Shown: positions 39,180-48,931 of the stretch, in pieces
Position numbering within the stretch: position 1 is the stretch's first letter
Layout of the letters: every line of letters begins with the position of its first letter
From: Rodentibacter genomosp. 2
GTDB taxonomy: Bacteria; Pseudomonadota; Gammaproteobacteria; Enterobacterales; Pasteurellaceae
Reading direction: 5' to 3'
Assembly (NCBI GenBank): GCA_001999425.1
Contig: MLHP01000013.1
Location: 1-64,000 of the forward strand
Length of the DNA stretch: 64,000 nt
Program-made: the position numbers and the translations under genes
Notes under the pieces: model-generated
What the model saw: the letters and a program-made list of their open reading frames with translations, nothing else
Databases searched by the model: none
Told to the model about the DNA's origin: nothing

Positions 39180-39899
39180 ATGCCGTCAAATTTATCTATT
39201 CTTATTATTGATGACGATATCCAAATCTGTGAACTGCTCACCGATATTTTTGAAGAACACGGCTATGTTGTTTCAACGGCTAATACAGGCAAACAAGCCT
39301 TAACATTACTACAAACCGCTCCAACATTCTCACTCATTTTTCTCGATCTTATTTTACCTGATGTCAATGGACTTACTTTACTACAGCATTTAAAGACGCT
39401 CACTTCAGTCCCGATTATTATGTTAAGCGGTTTGGATTCAGAATCAGATATTGTTGTGGGATTAGAAATGGGGGCGGATGATTATATCCCAAAACCTTTT
39501 TATCCCCGGGTCGTTGTTGCAAGAGCAAAAGTTGCTTTACGTCACCATCAACCAATATCTTTTTCCAATACACCGATTCGCCATTGTTTTCAGTTTGACC
39601 ATTGGTTATTTGATACGGAAAACCACAAACTATATTCACCACAAAAACAAGAAATTATACTCACTCAAGGTGAATATACTCTGCTCTACGCCCTGATTAG
39701 CCACGCTCAAAAAGTGCTTTCCCGGCAAAAATTACTTGAATTAACACACACTGAAAGTTTGGATATTTTCGACCGCACTATTGACGTACTCATTATGCGT
39801 CTGCGTAAAAAAATTGAGCCGAATCCTAAAAATCCCCGTTATATCCAAACAATAAGAGGAATCGGTTATTTATTTAATGCAACCATAGAATCCTGTTAA
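39180..39899 (+). CDS. Orphan OmpR-type response regulator
   Basis: 239 residues from ATG 39180 (39168 is also possible). Receiver domain: acidic pair IIDDD, phospho-acceptor Asp in LIFLDLILPDVNG, Lys in DDYIPKPF. The C-terminal winged helix of the OmpR class ends IRGIGYLFNA. No histidine kinase is adjacent: mak lies on one side and tyrA on the other, convergent. Its partner and targets are unknown; control of mak or of the TonB receptor is only a guess. Confidence 0.85.
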   Translation: MPSNLSILIIDDDIQICELLTDIFEEHGYVVSTANTGKQALTLLQTAPTFSLIFLDLILPDVNGLTLLQHLKTLTSVPIIMLSGLDSESDIVVGLEMGADDYIPKPFYPRVVVARAKVALRHHQPISFSNTPIRHCFQFDHWLFDTENHKLYSPQKQEIILTQGEYTLLYALISHAQKVLSRQKLLELTHTESLDIFDRTIDVLIMRLRKKIEPNPKNPRYIQTIRGIGYLFNATIESC

Positions 39900-39929
39900 A
39901 ACACAGTGAAAAATGACCGCACTTTTCAC

Positions 39930-41054
39930 TCATCCTTGCTTTAAATCATTCGCTTGTTGTAACAATTGGTGGCTTTCTTTTAAAAATTGTTCGGAATATT
40001 CGCCGAACCATTCCCTGGCTTGATGAAAGGTATCAATAAATCCTTGACGGTCGTGATTTTCAAAAAATTTCAGTGCGTCCTCATAGGTTTGTTTTAGGCT
40101 TTCTATCACCTCTAGGTTTTCTGCTTTATCCATAATAATATCCGCATAAAGCTCGGCATCTTGTGCAAACAAACGACCGATCATTGCCAATTCCAAACGA
40201 TAAATTGGGGAAGAAAGAGCGAGTAAATTGGTGAGATTTACCGGTTGTTTAGAAAGGTGTAAACCGTTGGCAAAGGTCGAAAAGTGACGTAAGGCTTGCA
40301 CATAAGTCATATTATGATCGTGCTCGATAGCATCGATTTGATGAATTTTTGCACCCCAAATTTGAATTTGTTCAAGCAGCCATTTATAACGCTCAGGAAA
40401 ACGCCCGTCACAACACACTACCACTTGTTTTGCCATACTGGTAATATCCGGTCCGAACATAGGATGTAAACCCACTACTGCGCCTTGGTGTATTTCCAAC
40501 ATTTTCGCCAATGGTTCACGTTTTACCGAGGTGAGATCCGCCAGTAACATATTTTCCGTTAAATAAGGTTTTAAACGTTCAATGGTCTCAAGCGTATTGG
40601 CAATGGGCACGGACACAATCACTGCATCCGCATTGGCAAGAATTCTGTCCGCCACATCCCAATCATCACGTTCTAAAACGGAAATCGGATAACCGGAAGC
40701 ACGCAAATAGCGGGCAAATAATCCGCCGAGTTTTCCATAACCACCCACAATCACAATTTTTTGGATATTAGGGTTGATAGTTTTAAAACCAAACTGGTTT
40801 TCATTAGTATAGGATTCCCGCATAAAACGGCGTAGTACATCTTCGATTAAATCCGGTGAAATACCCGCTTTCTCGGCCTCTAAACGACGTGCTTGCAACA
40901 TAGCAACTTCACGATCCGGCGCATAAATAGGGAGACCGTGCTGATGTTTGACTTTGCCTACTTGTGAAACCAGTTTAAGGCGTTTAGAAAAAAGTTGAAT
41001 AAGTTCGCGATCGAGCGAATCAATTTCAGAACGTAAATCGTTAAGTGCTTCCAT
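39930..41054 (-). CDS. tyrA: Chorismate mutase / prephenate dehydrogenase TyrA
   Basis: 374 residues (E. coli 373). The N-terminal AroQ mutase domain is about 1-90 (LRSEIDSLDRELIQLFSKRLK) and the NAD-binding dehydrogenase begins at about residue 100 (IVIVGGYGKLGGLFARYL). Bifunctional enzyme of tyrosine synthesis, normally inhibited by tyrosine. It is the last gene downstream of truB on the minus strand. A USS (39916-39924) follows. Confidence 0.95.
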   Translation of the reverse strand: MEALNDLRSEIDSLDRELIQLFSKRLKLVSQVGKVKHQHGLPIYAPDREVAMLQARRLEAEKAGISPDLIEDVLRRFMRESYTNENQFGFKTINPNIQKIVIVGGYGKLGGLFARYLRASGYPISVLERDDWDVADRILANADAVIVSVPIANTLETIERLKPYLTENMLLADLTSVKREPLAKMLEIHQGAVVGLHPMFGPDITSMAKQVVVCCDGRFPERYKWLLEQIQIWGAKIHQIDAIEHDHNMTYVQALRHFSTFANGLHLSKQPVNLTNLLALSSPIYRLELAMIGRLFAQDAELYADIIMDKAENLEVIESLKQTYEDALKFFENHDRQGFIDTFHQAREWFGEYSEQFLKESHQLLQQANDLKQG

Positions 41055-41142
41055 AATCCACCTGTAATTTTTAATTTACACAATTTGTAAAAAATTAATT
41101 ACAGGTGAGATTACTGGAATTTATAAAGAAAGGCAAATAAAA

Positions 41143-42063
41143 TTATGCGGATTGTGTAATTAATCGTTGTGGACGGATAATATAGCCATCGATCAACGCG
41201 ACGCCTAAAAATAAATTCTCTTCCGAAAACAACCGCACTTGTCCTTGTAAATTCTGATCATTGGTAAATTTCACACGCTGACCAAAACCAATGGCACGGC
41301 TTTGTGCCTCATTCAAATGCAATGCCGGCAATTTGCTCACGGCAGTATCTGTTGGTAATAAATGCTGATCAAGTAAGGCTAAATCCTGCTGAGCGGCGAG
41401 GTTTTGTAATTCATCCCAGCTCATCATCGCCTCAATCGGATAATCCGCCACAGCAAGTCGGCGTAACATAGTGACGTGTGCGCCACAGCCCAACACTTCC
41501 CCTAAATCATCCACCAAGGTGCGAATATAAGTGCCTTTGGAGCAATGAACTTCCAAAGTTAAATAAGGGGCATGATATTCAATAAACTTAAGTTCAAAGA
41601 TCGTGATTGGGCGGGCTTCACGCTCTACGGTAATGCCTTGACGGGCATATTCATACAAAGGTTTGCCCTGATGTTTTAAAGCTGAAAACATCGTCGGCAC
41701 TTGCAAAATATCCCCCCGAAATTGCTCAAGTGCGGTCAAAATTTGCGGAGTTTCCACATTCACTGCTCGAGTTTCCACCACCAGCCCATCAGCATCGGAG
41801 GTATCGGTGCGCTCGCCTAATTTTGCAGTAACCAAATAACGCTTATCGGCATCCAATAAAAATTGCGAAAACTTAGTGGCTTCGCCCAAACAAATCGGCA
41901 ACATTCCTGTTGCCAATGGATCTAACGCTCCGGTATGCCCTGCTTTATTCGCTTGGAAAAGGCGTTTTACTTTTTGCATTATCTCGTTGGAGGACATCCC
42001 CTGCGGTTTATCCAGTAGAAACACGCCGTCAATATCACGTCCTCGCTTGCGTGGTCTCGACAT
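41143..42063 (-). CDS. truB: tRNA pseudouridine-55 synthase TruB
   Basis: 306 residues. The catalytic Asp is in [20 protein letters not shown], and the N-terminal block [13 protein letters not shown] is typical. It makes pseudouridine 55 in nearly all tRNAs. The start overlaps the rbfA stop by one base (TAATG). Two USS lie in the gene. Confidence 0.95.
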   Translation of the reverse strand: MSRPRKRGRDIDGVFLLDKPQGMSSNEIMQKVKRLFQANKAGHTGALDPLATGMLPICLGEATKFSQFLLDADKRYLVTAKLGERTDTSDADGLVVETRAVNVETPQILTALEQFRGDILQVPTMFSALKHQGKPLYEYARQGITVEREARPITIFELKFIEYHAPYLTLEVHCSKGTYIRTLVDDLGEVLGCGAHVTMLRRLAVADYPIEAMMSWDELQNLAAQQDLALLDQHLLPTDTAVSKLPALHLNEAQSRAIGFGQRVKFTNDQNLQGQVRLFSEENLFLGVALIDGYIIRPQRLITQSA

Positions 42064-42449
42064 TATGCCTCGTCCTCAACGTGTTTGCGTTCATCTTCAC
42101 GTACCACATTCGTCACCAAATTGGACATTCTCATACCTTCTACTAAGGATTGATCATAGATAAAACGAATTTCCGGCACAATGCGTAAACGCATCGCTTT
42201 GCCAAGCAGAGTACGAATATAAGGCGCAGCCTTTTCTAACCCTTTCATCCCCTGTTCAATCGCACTTTCATCATGATCAAACAAGAAGGTGACAAAAATT
42301 TTGGCATAAGCCAAATCACTCGATACCTCAACATCGGATACTGTCACCATACCAATGCGCGGATCTTTCACCTCACGTTGTAAAATCACCGCAATTTCTT
42401 TCTGGATTTCTTGCGCAACACGGTCGCTTCGTTTAAATTCTCGAGCCAT
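42063..42449 (-). CDS. rbfA: 30S ribosome-binding factor RbfA
   Basis: 128 residues. KH-like fold with [25 protein letters not shown] (cited in part) and [16 protein letters not shown]. It matures the 5' end of 16S rRNA. In most gamma-proteobacteria it follows infB directly; here about 6.7 kb separate it from infB. Confidence 0.95.
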   Translation of the reverse strand: MAREFKRSDRVAQEIQKEIAVILQREVKDPRIGMVTVSDVEVSSDLAYAKIFVTFLFDHDESAIEQGMKGLEKAAPYIRTLLGKAMRLRIVPEIRFIYDQSLVEGMRMSNLVTNVVREDERKHVEDEA

Positions 42450-42532
42450 TTTCTTTTCCTATTTTCAAAATGCTTTTTAAGACGAGGGATTATAACAAAG
42501 TTTATCCCCTAATAGCGAAAAGAGCGGTTGGT

Positions 42533-42561
42533 TTATAAAATTATCTAGTTAAATGGCTCAA
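42533..42561 (-). promoter_or_regulatory. Possible rbfA-truB promoter
   Basis: On the minus strand, TTGAGC (42561-42556), 17-base spacer, TTATAA (42538-42533), 84 bases before rbfA. It would give rbfA its own promoter after separation from infB. Confidence 0.4.
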
Positions 42562-42663
42562 CTAATCGACTCTTTATCAGCTAGAATGCAATTAAGCTAG
42601 GTCTTGAAAGTAATCCGATCGATCATATTTTAAGCAACTTGCAATTATGCTCGTATAATCAAC

Positions 42664-45303
42664 TTAGATAAGCTTGTTTAAAAGTTGAGCTCTTACATCT
42701 CTTCCTTTATCATCTTTTTTAACTGCCATAATGAATAAGCATTTACCATTACTTAACTTTTCCCACCGTTCGGCGATTAAGCACTTTTCTTTGCTGTCAT
42801 CATTCGTTTTATATGGTTCGCCTTTGTATTCAACGATTAAAATTCTCCCATCATTGAGTTCAGCAATAAAATCAGGATAAAAACGATCTTTGGCAAGTGG
42901 CAAGCTAAAACCTCGTTTAACAGGATTTCTTACCCAATGTTTCACTTGTGGCAAGCTATCTAAAATCATTGCACAATCAAACTCTTCACCCGTGGACTTT
43001 AAATCCTCAATTTGAGCAAAATAATGTTTTTGGAACTTAAAGCGTCCCACATAATACGGCGGATTCGGCGTATAGTTATCTAAATGAAATTGATATTGAT
43101 GTTGTGGGGTTAGGCAAATTTCCACTTCATCATTCGGATCAAATAAGTTCTGTTGGTAACAATGGCTTAACGCTTGTTGGCGGTAATCGTTAATTAAGGC
43201 TTCAATATCCTTTGCAAGTGCAAATTGACGCTTTACCAGTTGGGTTAGAGTTACTTTCGGTTTTGCCAATAAATCATGCACAATAAGCTGCAAAAACTTT
43301 AAGATAATTTCTTGTGTCATATCTGATACACGTACTTGTCTAGCCAACCAACGTACCAAATCATTTTCGGAAAGTTCTAACCATTCATCAGAAAATTGAT
43401 ATTGATGATAATCCATACGATAAGCAAGATGATTATTCTCGACATCAATTTCAAAACGGCGACTTTCATTTTCTAAATTGAACCGTTCCAACTTAGCGGG
43501 ATAATCCAATAAATTCCAGCCATAATGTCCCAATAATTCTTCAGGATCAACAAGAGAAAGCTCTCCTTGAATATTCACACAAAGTTGCGGAATCGCTTTA
43601 AAGTTTTCTCCCTTTTCTGCCGGTGAAGCGCGTTGTACGACTTTAGCATTATGAATTTCTATTTGGTGAATTAACCACTCCTTTGCTTTACCTGTTACTG
43701 TTTTGGTTAAAATTTTTTCTAGATTTTCGCCAACATTGCCACTGACTTGCACGACAAACCCATCATTTTCTTGAGTAATTTTTAGCTGTGCTTTTTCAGT
43801 TTCGGAAAGTGTGGTTATATCCAACATTTTCGGTACATTAAACACCGTTACCATAGGTTGATAAATCGGAAAATCCGTTTCATCAAATTCAATGCGATCT
43901 TGCAGCGGCGTGCGTAACATTTCGGCAATTTCTAAGGCTTCAAAGCCCATTGCGATGAGTTTTTCTTCCATCTCTTTCACTGTTTCTCCAAATTTGCCGG
44001 AAGAAAGATGCGCATAAGCCCGATTAAAATCTTCAATTTGGCGACGTTTGGCATAAGGCATACGCAACACACGCCCTAAAAGTTGTTCAGCCTCTTTGCT
44101 GGAAGCGACGTTCTGCACGGAACAAAACACATAGGCAAATGGGCAATCCCAACCTTCTTTTAAGGCTTCCACCGTAATTACATAATTGATTGGGCAAGTC
44201 CGGTCAGATAAATTGATGTTATCCAATTCGTGCTGATTGCCTGTAGCGATGGCAATTTCCGCTTCATCAATATTGAGTGAATCCATCAAATAGGCTTTGA
44301 GTTTTTCAACGGTAACTTCTCCGCTTTTATTTTCCGCTTGAAATAACACAATCGGGCGAACGTAATCAGTCTCAAATTGTGCTTTATGTGCCAATTCATT
44401 GCGATTAATGACCGCACTATTGATCGCCTCTTGCCATGTTTTATGCTCATGTAGCACTATCGGCAATTTGATCATCTCTTCCGCTTTCAATGCGCCTGCG
44501 GAAACATGATACAACACATTGCTACCATATTTCTTATCTGTATTTGGTGTGGCGGTAAATTCCAAAATTGCGGAAGGTTGCAAGTTCGCCAATACATCAA
44601 AGGTTAAATCAGTGCGTGCGTTATGCGCTTCATCGACAATCACAAGTGGTCGAAAAGCCTTCAACAAATTTGCAAAAGAACATTTCACTTTGCCAAGCTG
44701 CTTCGGTTGTAAGCCGTTTTCCTGCAAATCTGCCTCGGTAACTTTATCTAATTCATCATTGAATAGAAACGGCAAACGTTCAAAATGTGGCGTGAGTTTT
44801 TCATTGAACGCATAAATTTTACGCCCATCTTGGTTTTCAATACGGAAATTCTGAATAGTCGAAACGACCACAATAGCTTTGGTGCCAAAATCCTGTGGTC
44901 GAAGTAGTGTAAAATCTTCCGATTCAATCACCATCACTTCCCGATTAAAAGCATCATCTAGGGCTTTTCGGTAAGGGTGGCGCGGATTTTTCAAAGCTTC
45001 TGCCGTTTGACTTTTAATGGTTTTGGACGGCACGAGCCAAAGGGTTACCGGATATTCCTGTTCCAAAAATTGTTTGGCTATGAGAGAAATACTGAGCGAC
45101 GCCAACAAAGTTTTGCCGCCTCCCGTTGGAATGCGTACGCAAACATAAGGCACATCACGCAACGCCTTGTGTTCACTTGGAATTTTATAGTTCAAATTTG
45201 GCTGAATGGCTTTAAAGGCTTCCGCTGCGCCTTTCGTTAAACTCTTGGCAAAATAATGGATTACGTTGTTTAAGGCTTCGGTTTGATAATTTTTGAGTTT
45301 CAT
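42664..45303 (-). CDS. res: Type III restriction endonuclease subunit (Res)
   Basis: 879 residues. Superfamily 2 helicase: Walker A PTGGGKT at 59-65, LVIVDEAHNARTD near 220, FTATPN, and the motif VI region QLLGRVLRMPYAKRRQ. Near the C-terminus is a PD-(D/E)XK nuclease pattern, PDFIAELNDGRILIVEYKG. It cuts DNA when two unmodified sites meet, and it needs Mod. It begins nine bases after the mod gene and is intact. Codons and base content look like the neighbours except for few USS. Confidence 0.9.
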   Translation of the reverse strand: MKLKNYQTEALNNVIHYFAKSLTKGAAEAFKAIQPNLNYKIPSEHKALRDVPYVCVRIPTGGGKTLLASLSISLIAKQFLEQEYPVTLWLVPSKTIKSQTAEALKNPRHPYRKALDDAFNREVMVIESEDFTLLRPQDFGTKAIVVVSTIQNFRIENQDGRKIYAFNEKLTPHFERLPFLFNDELDKVTEADLQENGLQPKQLGKVKCSFANLLKAFRPLVIVDEAHNARTDLTFDVLANLQPSAILEFTATPNTDKKYGSNVLYHVSAGALKAEEMIKLPIVLHEHKTWQEAINSAVINRNELAHKAQFETDYVRPIVLFQAENKSGEVTVEKLKAYLMDSLNIDEAEIAIATGNQHELDNINLSDRTCPINYVITVEALKEGWDCPFAYVFCSVQNVASSKEAEQLLGRVLRMPYAKRRQIEDFNRAYAHLSSGKFGETVKEMEEKLIAMGFEALEIAEMLRTPLQDRIEFDETDFPIYQPMVTVFNVPKMLDITTLSETEKAQLKITQENDGFVVQVSGNVGENLEKILTKTVTGKAKEWLIHQIEIHNAKVVQRASPAEKGENFKAIPQLCVNIQGELSLVDPEELLGHYGWNLLDYPAKLERFNLENESRRFEIDVENNHLAYRMDYHQYQFSDEWLELSENDLVRWLARQVRVSDMTQEIILKFLQLIVHDLLAKPKVTLTQLVKRQFALAKDIEALINDYRQQALSHCYQQNLFDPNDEVEICLTPQHQYQFHLDNYTPNPPYYVGRFKFQKHYFAQIEDLKSTGEEFDCAMILDSLPQVKHWVRNPVKRGFSLPLAKDRFYPDFIAELNDGRILIVEYKGEPYKTNDDSKEKCLIAERWEKLSNGKCLFIMAVKKDDKGRDVRAQLLNKLI

Positions 45304-45312
45304 TTTTTGCTC

Positions 45313-47007
45313 CTAAACATCGTAAGGAATTTGCTTAAAAGTAATTTTTTGTTCGTTCAATGTCGCTTCACTTAATCGACAGGCTTCGCCATATACCACT
45401 ATCGGCAAGCCTTGGGAGACAAATTCGGTAAAGTGCGGTAATTCTGACAAGAGTTTTTTAGTTAGCACATTGCCACCATTTTGGCGTTTATCACCCAAAA
45501 TACCGTTGTAAAGCAAATAGAACGACTTACCTTGACACACGCCTATAAGCGGTGATTTTTCTCCGTTATTTTGCAAAGGCTCGTGGTTTTCTAAATACCA
45601 AATATGCGTTGCTAATTCTTCAAATTTGATATTTGGGTGAATAGAACCAAACTCATCAAACACCGTTTCACCCAATTCGCAAAAACGGAACGAACCTCCT
45701 CCTTGCCAATTTACCGCTTTAGAAACCCCGCCTTGTTCGCCTTCAATCACTTTTTTTAGGCGTGGCACGACGTGGGTTTTCGCGTGTTCGCCAATTTCAA
45801 TGCCTATATAACGGCGGTGCATTTTGTGGGCGACAGCGGCAGTTGTTCCAGATCCTAAAAAACTATCTAGGACTAAGTCACCTTTTTGTGTTGATGACTC
45901 AATAATGAATTGGAGCAATTTTTCTGGCTTAGGATAATCAAATGAGTCTTCCTCAACAGCTTCACTAAATAATAGTAAATGTTCATTTGCAGAATCTTCG
46001 TTTGTAGCCATATCATAATGTACTCGACTTACCAGATTATGAATCTTCTTTTTATCTGCTGCTCGTTCAAAAACTCTTCTTGGTCTGAAATCCAAACTTT
46101 TTACAATATAAAAATCTCCATTTTCTAGCTGTTCATTTATACTTTTCTGGCTATATCTCCATTCCCCTTCAAGGATAACTTCATTTTTATTCCATTGATT
46201 TTCAATGATTAATTCAGATAACAAAGAAACTATGCTTGTTTTTTTAGTAAATTGAGCCGGTGGATATACCCCATCTTTATGCTTTTGAAAATTAAGTGTT
46301 TTTGGCGGAAAAATTAACTTTTCCCTTGAGTTTCCAGCATTATATAAAGGATATGTTTCATCATCTGATTTTTCTAAATATGTCAGATCTTTTAGTTGTT
46401 TTTTATCTTTTGCGTAACAAAACAGGTTATCCGTTATTTTTCCAATCTTTCCTAAATAAGATGGTTTCCTTTTCTTTTCCCATATCAAATTTGATATAAA
46501 ATTCTGCCGACCAAAAATTTCGTCCATCATCACTTTAAAATAATGGCTTTCGCTGTCATCAAGAGTGATCCAAATTGAACCCTCTTCGCTCAATAATTCA
46601 CGTAGTAATTCCAAACGCGGATACATCATTGAAAGCCAAACGCTGTGTTCAAGATTGTCGTCATAATGGCTGAATGCTGACTTGGTATTATAGGGAGGAT
46701 CAATAAAGATACATTTAACTTGCCCAGCATAAAAGGGCAATAGGGACTTCAAGGCTTCAAGATTATCGCCTTGAATAATTAAATTTTGCTTGACACTAGA
46801 CGTAGTTTCGGCAGTGTCGATTGTCGATTGTCGATTGTCGATTGTCGATTGTCGATTGTCGATTGTCGATTGTCGATTGTCGATTGTCGATTGTCGATTG
46901 TCGACAAGATTATGTGAAAATTCTGGCACTTCACGCAATAAGCGATACGCTACTTTTTTCGCTTTTTTCACAGCTTCTTCTTTGCCGTACCAATTAAGAA
47001 TGGTCAT
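45313..47007 (-). CDS. mod: Phase-variable type III DNA methyltransferase (Mod)
   Basis: 564 residues. AdoMet/catalytic motif DPPY at 103-106 (IFIDPPYNT) precedes the FLGSGTTAAVAH motif, the beta-type order of adenine N6 methyltransferases. The stretch between them (about 200-340) is the target recognition region. Codons 35-63 are a run of DNRQSTI heptapeptides encoded by twelve 7-base repeats (46817-46900). The frame is now open (ON); gain or loss of one unit breaks it. It is the specificity subunit for Res. A USS is at 45431-45439. Confidence 0.93.
   Translation of the reverse strand: MTILNWYGKEEAVKKAKKVAYRLLREVPEFSHNLVDNRQSTIDNRQSTIDNRQSTIDNRQSTIDTAETTSSVKQNLIIQGDNLEALKSLLPFYAGQVKCIFIDPPYNTKSAFSHYDDNLEHSVWLSMMYPRLELLRELLSEEGSIWITLDDSESHYFKVMMDEIFGRQNFISNLIWEKKRKPSYLGKIGKITDNLFCYAKDKKQLKDLTYLEKSDDETYPLYNAGNSREKLIFPPKTLNFQKHKDGVYPPAQFTKKTSIVSLLSELIIENQWNKNEVILEGEWRYSQKSINEQLENGDFYIVKSLDFRPRRVFERAADKKKIHNLVSRVHYDMATNEDSANEHLLLFSEAVEEDSFDYPKPEKLLQFIIESSTQKGDLVLDSFLGSGTTAAVAHKMHRRYIGIEIGEHAKTHVVPRLKKVIEGEQGGVSKAVNWQGGGSFRFCELGETVFDEFGSIHPNIKFEELATHIWYLENHEPLQNNGEKSPLIGVCQGKSFYLLYNGILGDKRQNGGNVLTKKLLSELPHFTEFVSQGLPIVVYGEACRLSEATLNEQKITFKQIPYDV
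46817..46900 (-). repeat. Twelve 7-base repeats inside mod
   Basis: TCGATTG (plus strand; CAATCGA in the coding sense) is repeated 12 times without error, plus a partial TCGA. The unit is not a multiple of three, so each slip of one unit changes the reading frame. Confidence 0.97.
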
Positions 47008-47415
47008 AATGCTACCTTGTATAATAAGTGAATTTATTTATAGAAATTACTTCACACGCTTTATCCGTTACTTGCTGAATCAAATTCAGCATCGAGCGAT
47101 AATACTCTATTAGCTGATTTTCCTCAGCTGAAAAAACTCATTAGATTATAGCTCAACACTTTCTTCTCAGCAGCAAAGACCGCCCCCTTTTTTACGACTA
47201 AAGATAGCCTATCTAATCGTAGTGGCGTTACTTACTTTTGCTATAAATAAAAGAGCCCTATTGATTAATAGTTTCAATAGGGATTTTAACATGTTCAATC
47301 GGTGAAATCTTTGTGCAAGTGCTACATAATACTGTAAAACCATAAAATCTGACCGCTCTTTTATCTTTAAGCTGCAATAAAATTATTTTCGTGATCCTAA
47401 ATAGAGATAATTTTT
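47008..47415. other. Gap between nadV and mod
   Basis: About 400 bases with no gene. It contains the probable nadV terminator (47249-47285) and must also hold the mod promoter on the minus strand. The mod start has a weak GTAGCAT context. Confidence 0.6.
47249..47285 (-). terminator. Probable nadV terminator
   Basis: Nine-base stem CCCTATTGA/TCAATAGGG (47256-47264 with 47274-47282), then CTCTTTTATTT on the minus strand. Confidence 0.6.
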
Positions 47416-48897
47416 CTAATTGGAAGCGGCAAGTAAATTTTGTCTAATTTGATCAAAATCAGTTCGGCGTAATAGTTTACCGTTTTCAAATAGTATTTCT
47501 AATAAATCGTCACTGAAATCATCTTCTGAGGTTAAACCGTCAAGATATGTATCATAAGAAAGGACTTTAACACGGCCTTTTTGAGATTTCTTTAAGCCAT
47601 TGTCGGTTTTAGGGTTTTTAAAGATCGCTTTTTCTTTACCATTAATCGTGATAGATGTTGCTTTAATAGCAAACCCCAAAGTATCACGTGTATTACGCTG
47701 ATAGGTTTGCGCTCCGACACCAAATACAATATTACTGGAAGCAAAGCCCTTCGCTTTCAGCCCCTCTAAAATCTTAGCCATTTTTTCATAAGTCACACCA
47801 TCACCATAAATAGCACCAATATGGGGATCGAGAACTTTATAACCTTTTTGATTAACCGTGCCACCAAAAATATCCCATAAACACTCAATTAGACCTTTAC
47901 GTTCATGTTCCGTATTTGCCGTAAGATCGCCACAAATAATCGCAAAAAAATCACCGCTATCAGGTCGAATAACTAAACGGGCATTTTCCGGTCTTGCCAT
48001 AATTTCCGACTTCAATAAAGGTAAATTAATCGTAATGTTATGCCAAAAATCTGTGGTATCCGACACAATTGACAACATACTATTCGGAAATTTTGCCATT
48101 AAATAACGAAATGTAGGCAATTCATCAATACCGTGTGAACTCATTACTGAGTGTTCTGAAGCCGGTATTGAGGTGCCAATTAACCCGTTTGAACCGTAAT
48201 AGGCTTCAATGAAAGCGATTGCAGGAATGGTATCAGTACCTACAAAAGAGGTTAAATGACCCGCTCCTGAAGTCTCCGCCGATTCTAAAGAACTCATACC
48301 ACGCATTGAAAAATCGTGAGATTGAAAGGGAACATGATCCTCATTATCACAAGTTTCCTGAGCAAACTTAACTAATGTTGTCCGATAAGCAAAAGCCATA
48401 GAGGCTGAAGTCATCGGCTGCCAAAGCGATACATTAATGAGTGTTTCCAAATAGTTTGTCAGCCAAAAGAAATCAGGATGGGTATTTTCAATCGTCATCA
48501 CCGGCACTTTAATAGCAACGGTTTTTCCTTCAGGAATGGCTTTAATTCTAATAGGTAAATAACCGAGTTCGTGTAACTGTTTAATATGTTCACCTGTATC
48601 ATCTAGCTGCAAAGCTTTTTTGATGAAGGCTGAATATTCAGAAACAATTTCATCCTTATTTCGAGAAAAAAAGTTGTCGTTAAAATAATGAATTAAATAT
48701 TTAGTAATAAATGCTTGGAAACCAAAGGATACAACTTTTGTTAAATAAGGTGCCTGTTTATTGCTACGAGGCGTAAATGTACTATAAAGAATTTGTGAAC
48801 CTTTAGGATACATTATTCGATGAGAGGTTTTATAAAAATCACATAATAATGATGGTATAGCGCTGGTGCGACTATAATTATTTAATAAGTTATCCAT
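47416..48897 (-). CDS. nadV: Nicotinamide phosphoribosyltransferase NadV
   Basis: 493 residues, the length of human NAMPT and bacterial NadV. Landmarks: N-terminal DFYKTSHRIMYPKGS, catalytic histidine region SIPASEHSVMSSHG, RPDSGD phosphate site, and GAIYGDGVTYEKM. It makes NMN from nicotinamide and PRPP, so the cell can build NAD without external NMN or NAD. In Haemophilus-type bacteria, presence of nadV explains V-factor independence. It lies in an accessory island between infB and rbfA, with a perfect palindrome just before the start. Confidence 0.95.
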   Translation of the reverse strand: MDNLLNNYSRTSAIPSLLCDFYKTSHRIMYPKGSQILYSTFTPRSNKQAPYLTKVVSFGFQAFITKYLIHYFNDNFFSRNKDEIVSEYSAFIKKALQLDDTGEHIKQLHELGYLPIRIKAIPEGKTVAIKVPVMTIENTHPDFFWLTNYLETLINVSLWQPMTSASMAFAYRTTLVKFAQETCDNEDHVPFQSHDFSMRGMSSLESAETSGAGHLTSFVGTDTIPAIAFIEAYYGSNGLIGTSIPASEHSVMSSHGIDELPTFRYLMAKFPNSMLSIVSDTTDFWHNITINLPLLKSEIMARPENARLVIRPDSGDFFAIICGDLTANTEHERKGLIECLWDIFGGTVNQKGYKVLDPHIGAIYGDGVTYEKMAKILEGLKAKGFASSNIVFGVGAQTYQRNTRDTLGFAIKATSITINGKEKAIFKNPKTDNGLKKSQKGRVKVLSYDTYLDGLTSEDDFSDDLLEILFENGKLLRRTDFDQIRQNLLAASN

Positions 48898-48914
48898 AAT
48901 TTATTACCTTATTA

Positions 48915-48931
48915 AAATCTAAGTTAGATTT
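48915..48931. promoter_or_regulatory. 17-base palindrome in front of nadV
   Basis: AAATCTAA G TTAGATTT is a perfect inverted repeat with a central base, 18 to 34 bases upstream of the nadV ATG and next to its AAGG Shine-Dalgarno sequence. A transcription-factor operator is the likely reading. Confidence 0.6.

Noticed and set aside
46817-46900. Tandem repeat considered as a CRISPR array
   Set aside because: Seven-base units are directly joined without spacers and lie inside the mod reading frame; no cas genes.
46790-47113. Plus-strand open frame of 107 residues across the repeat (SIVDCRL repeats)
   Set aside because: It is the antisense reading of the mod repeat; mod itself has full domain support.
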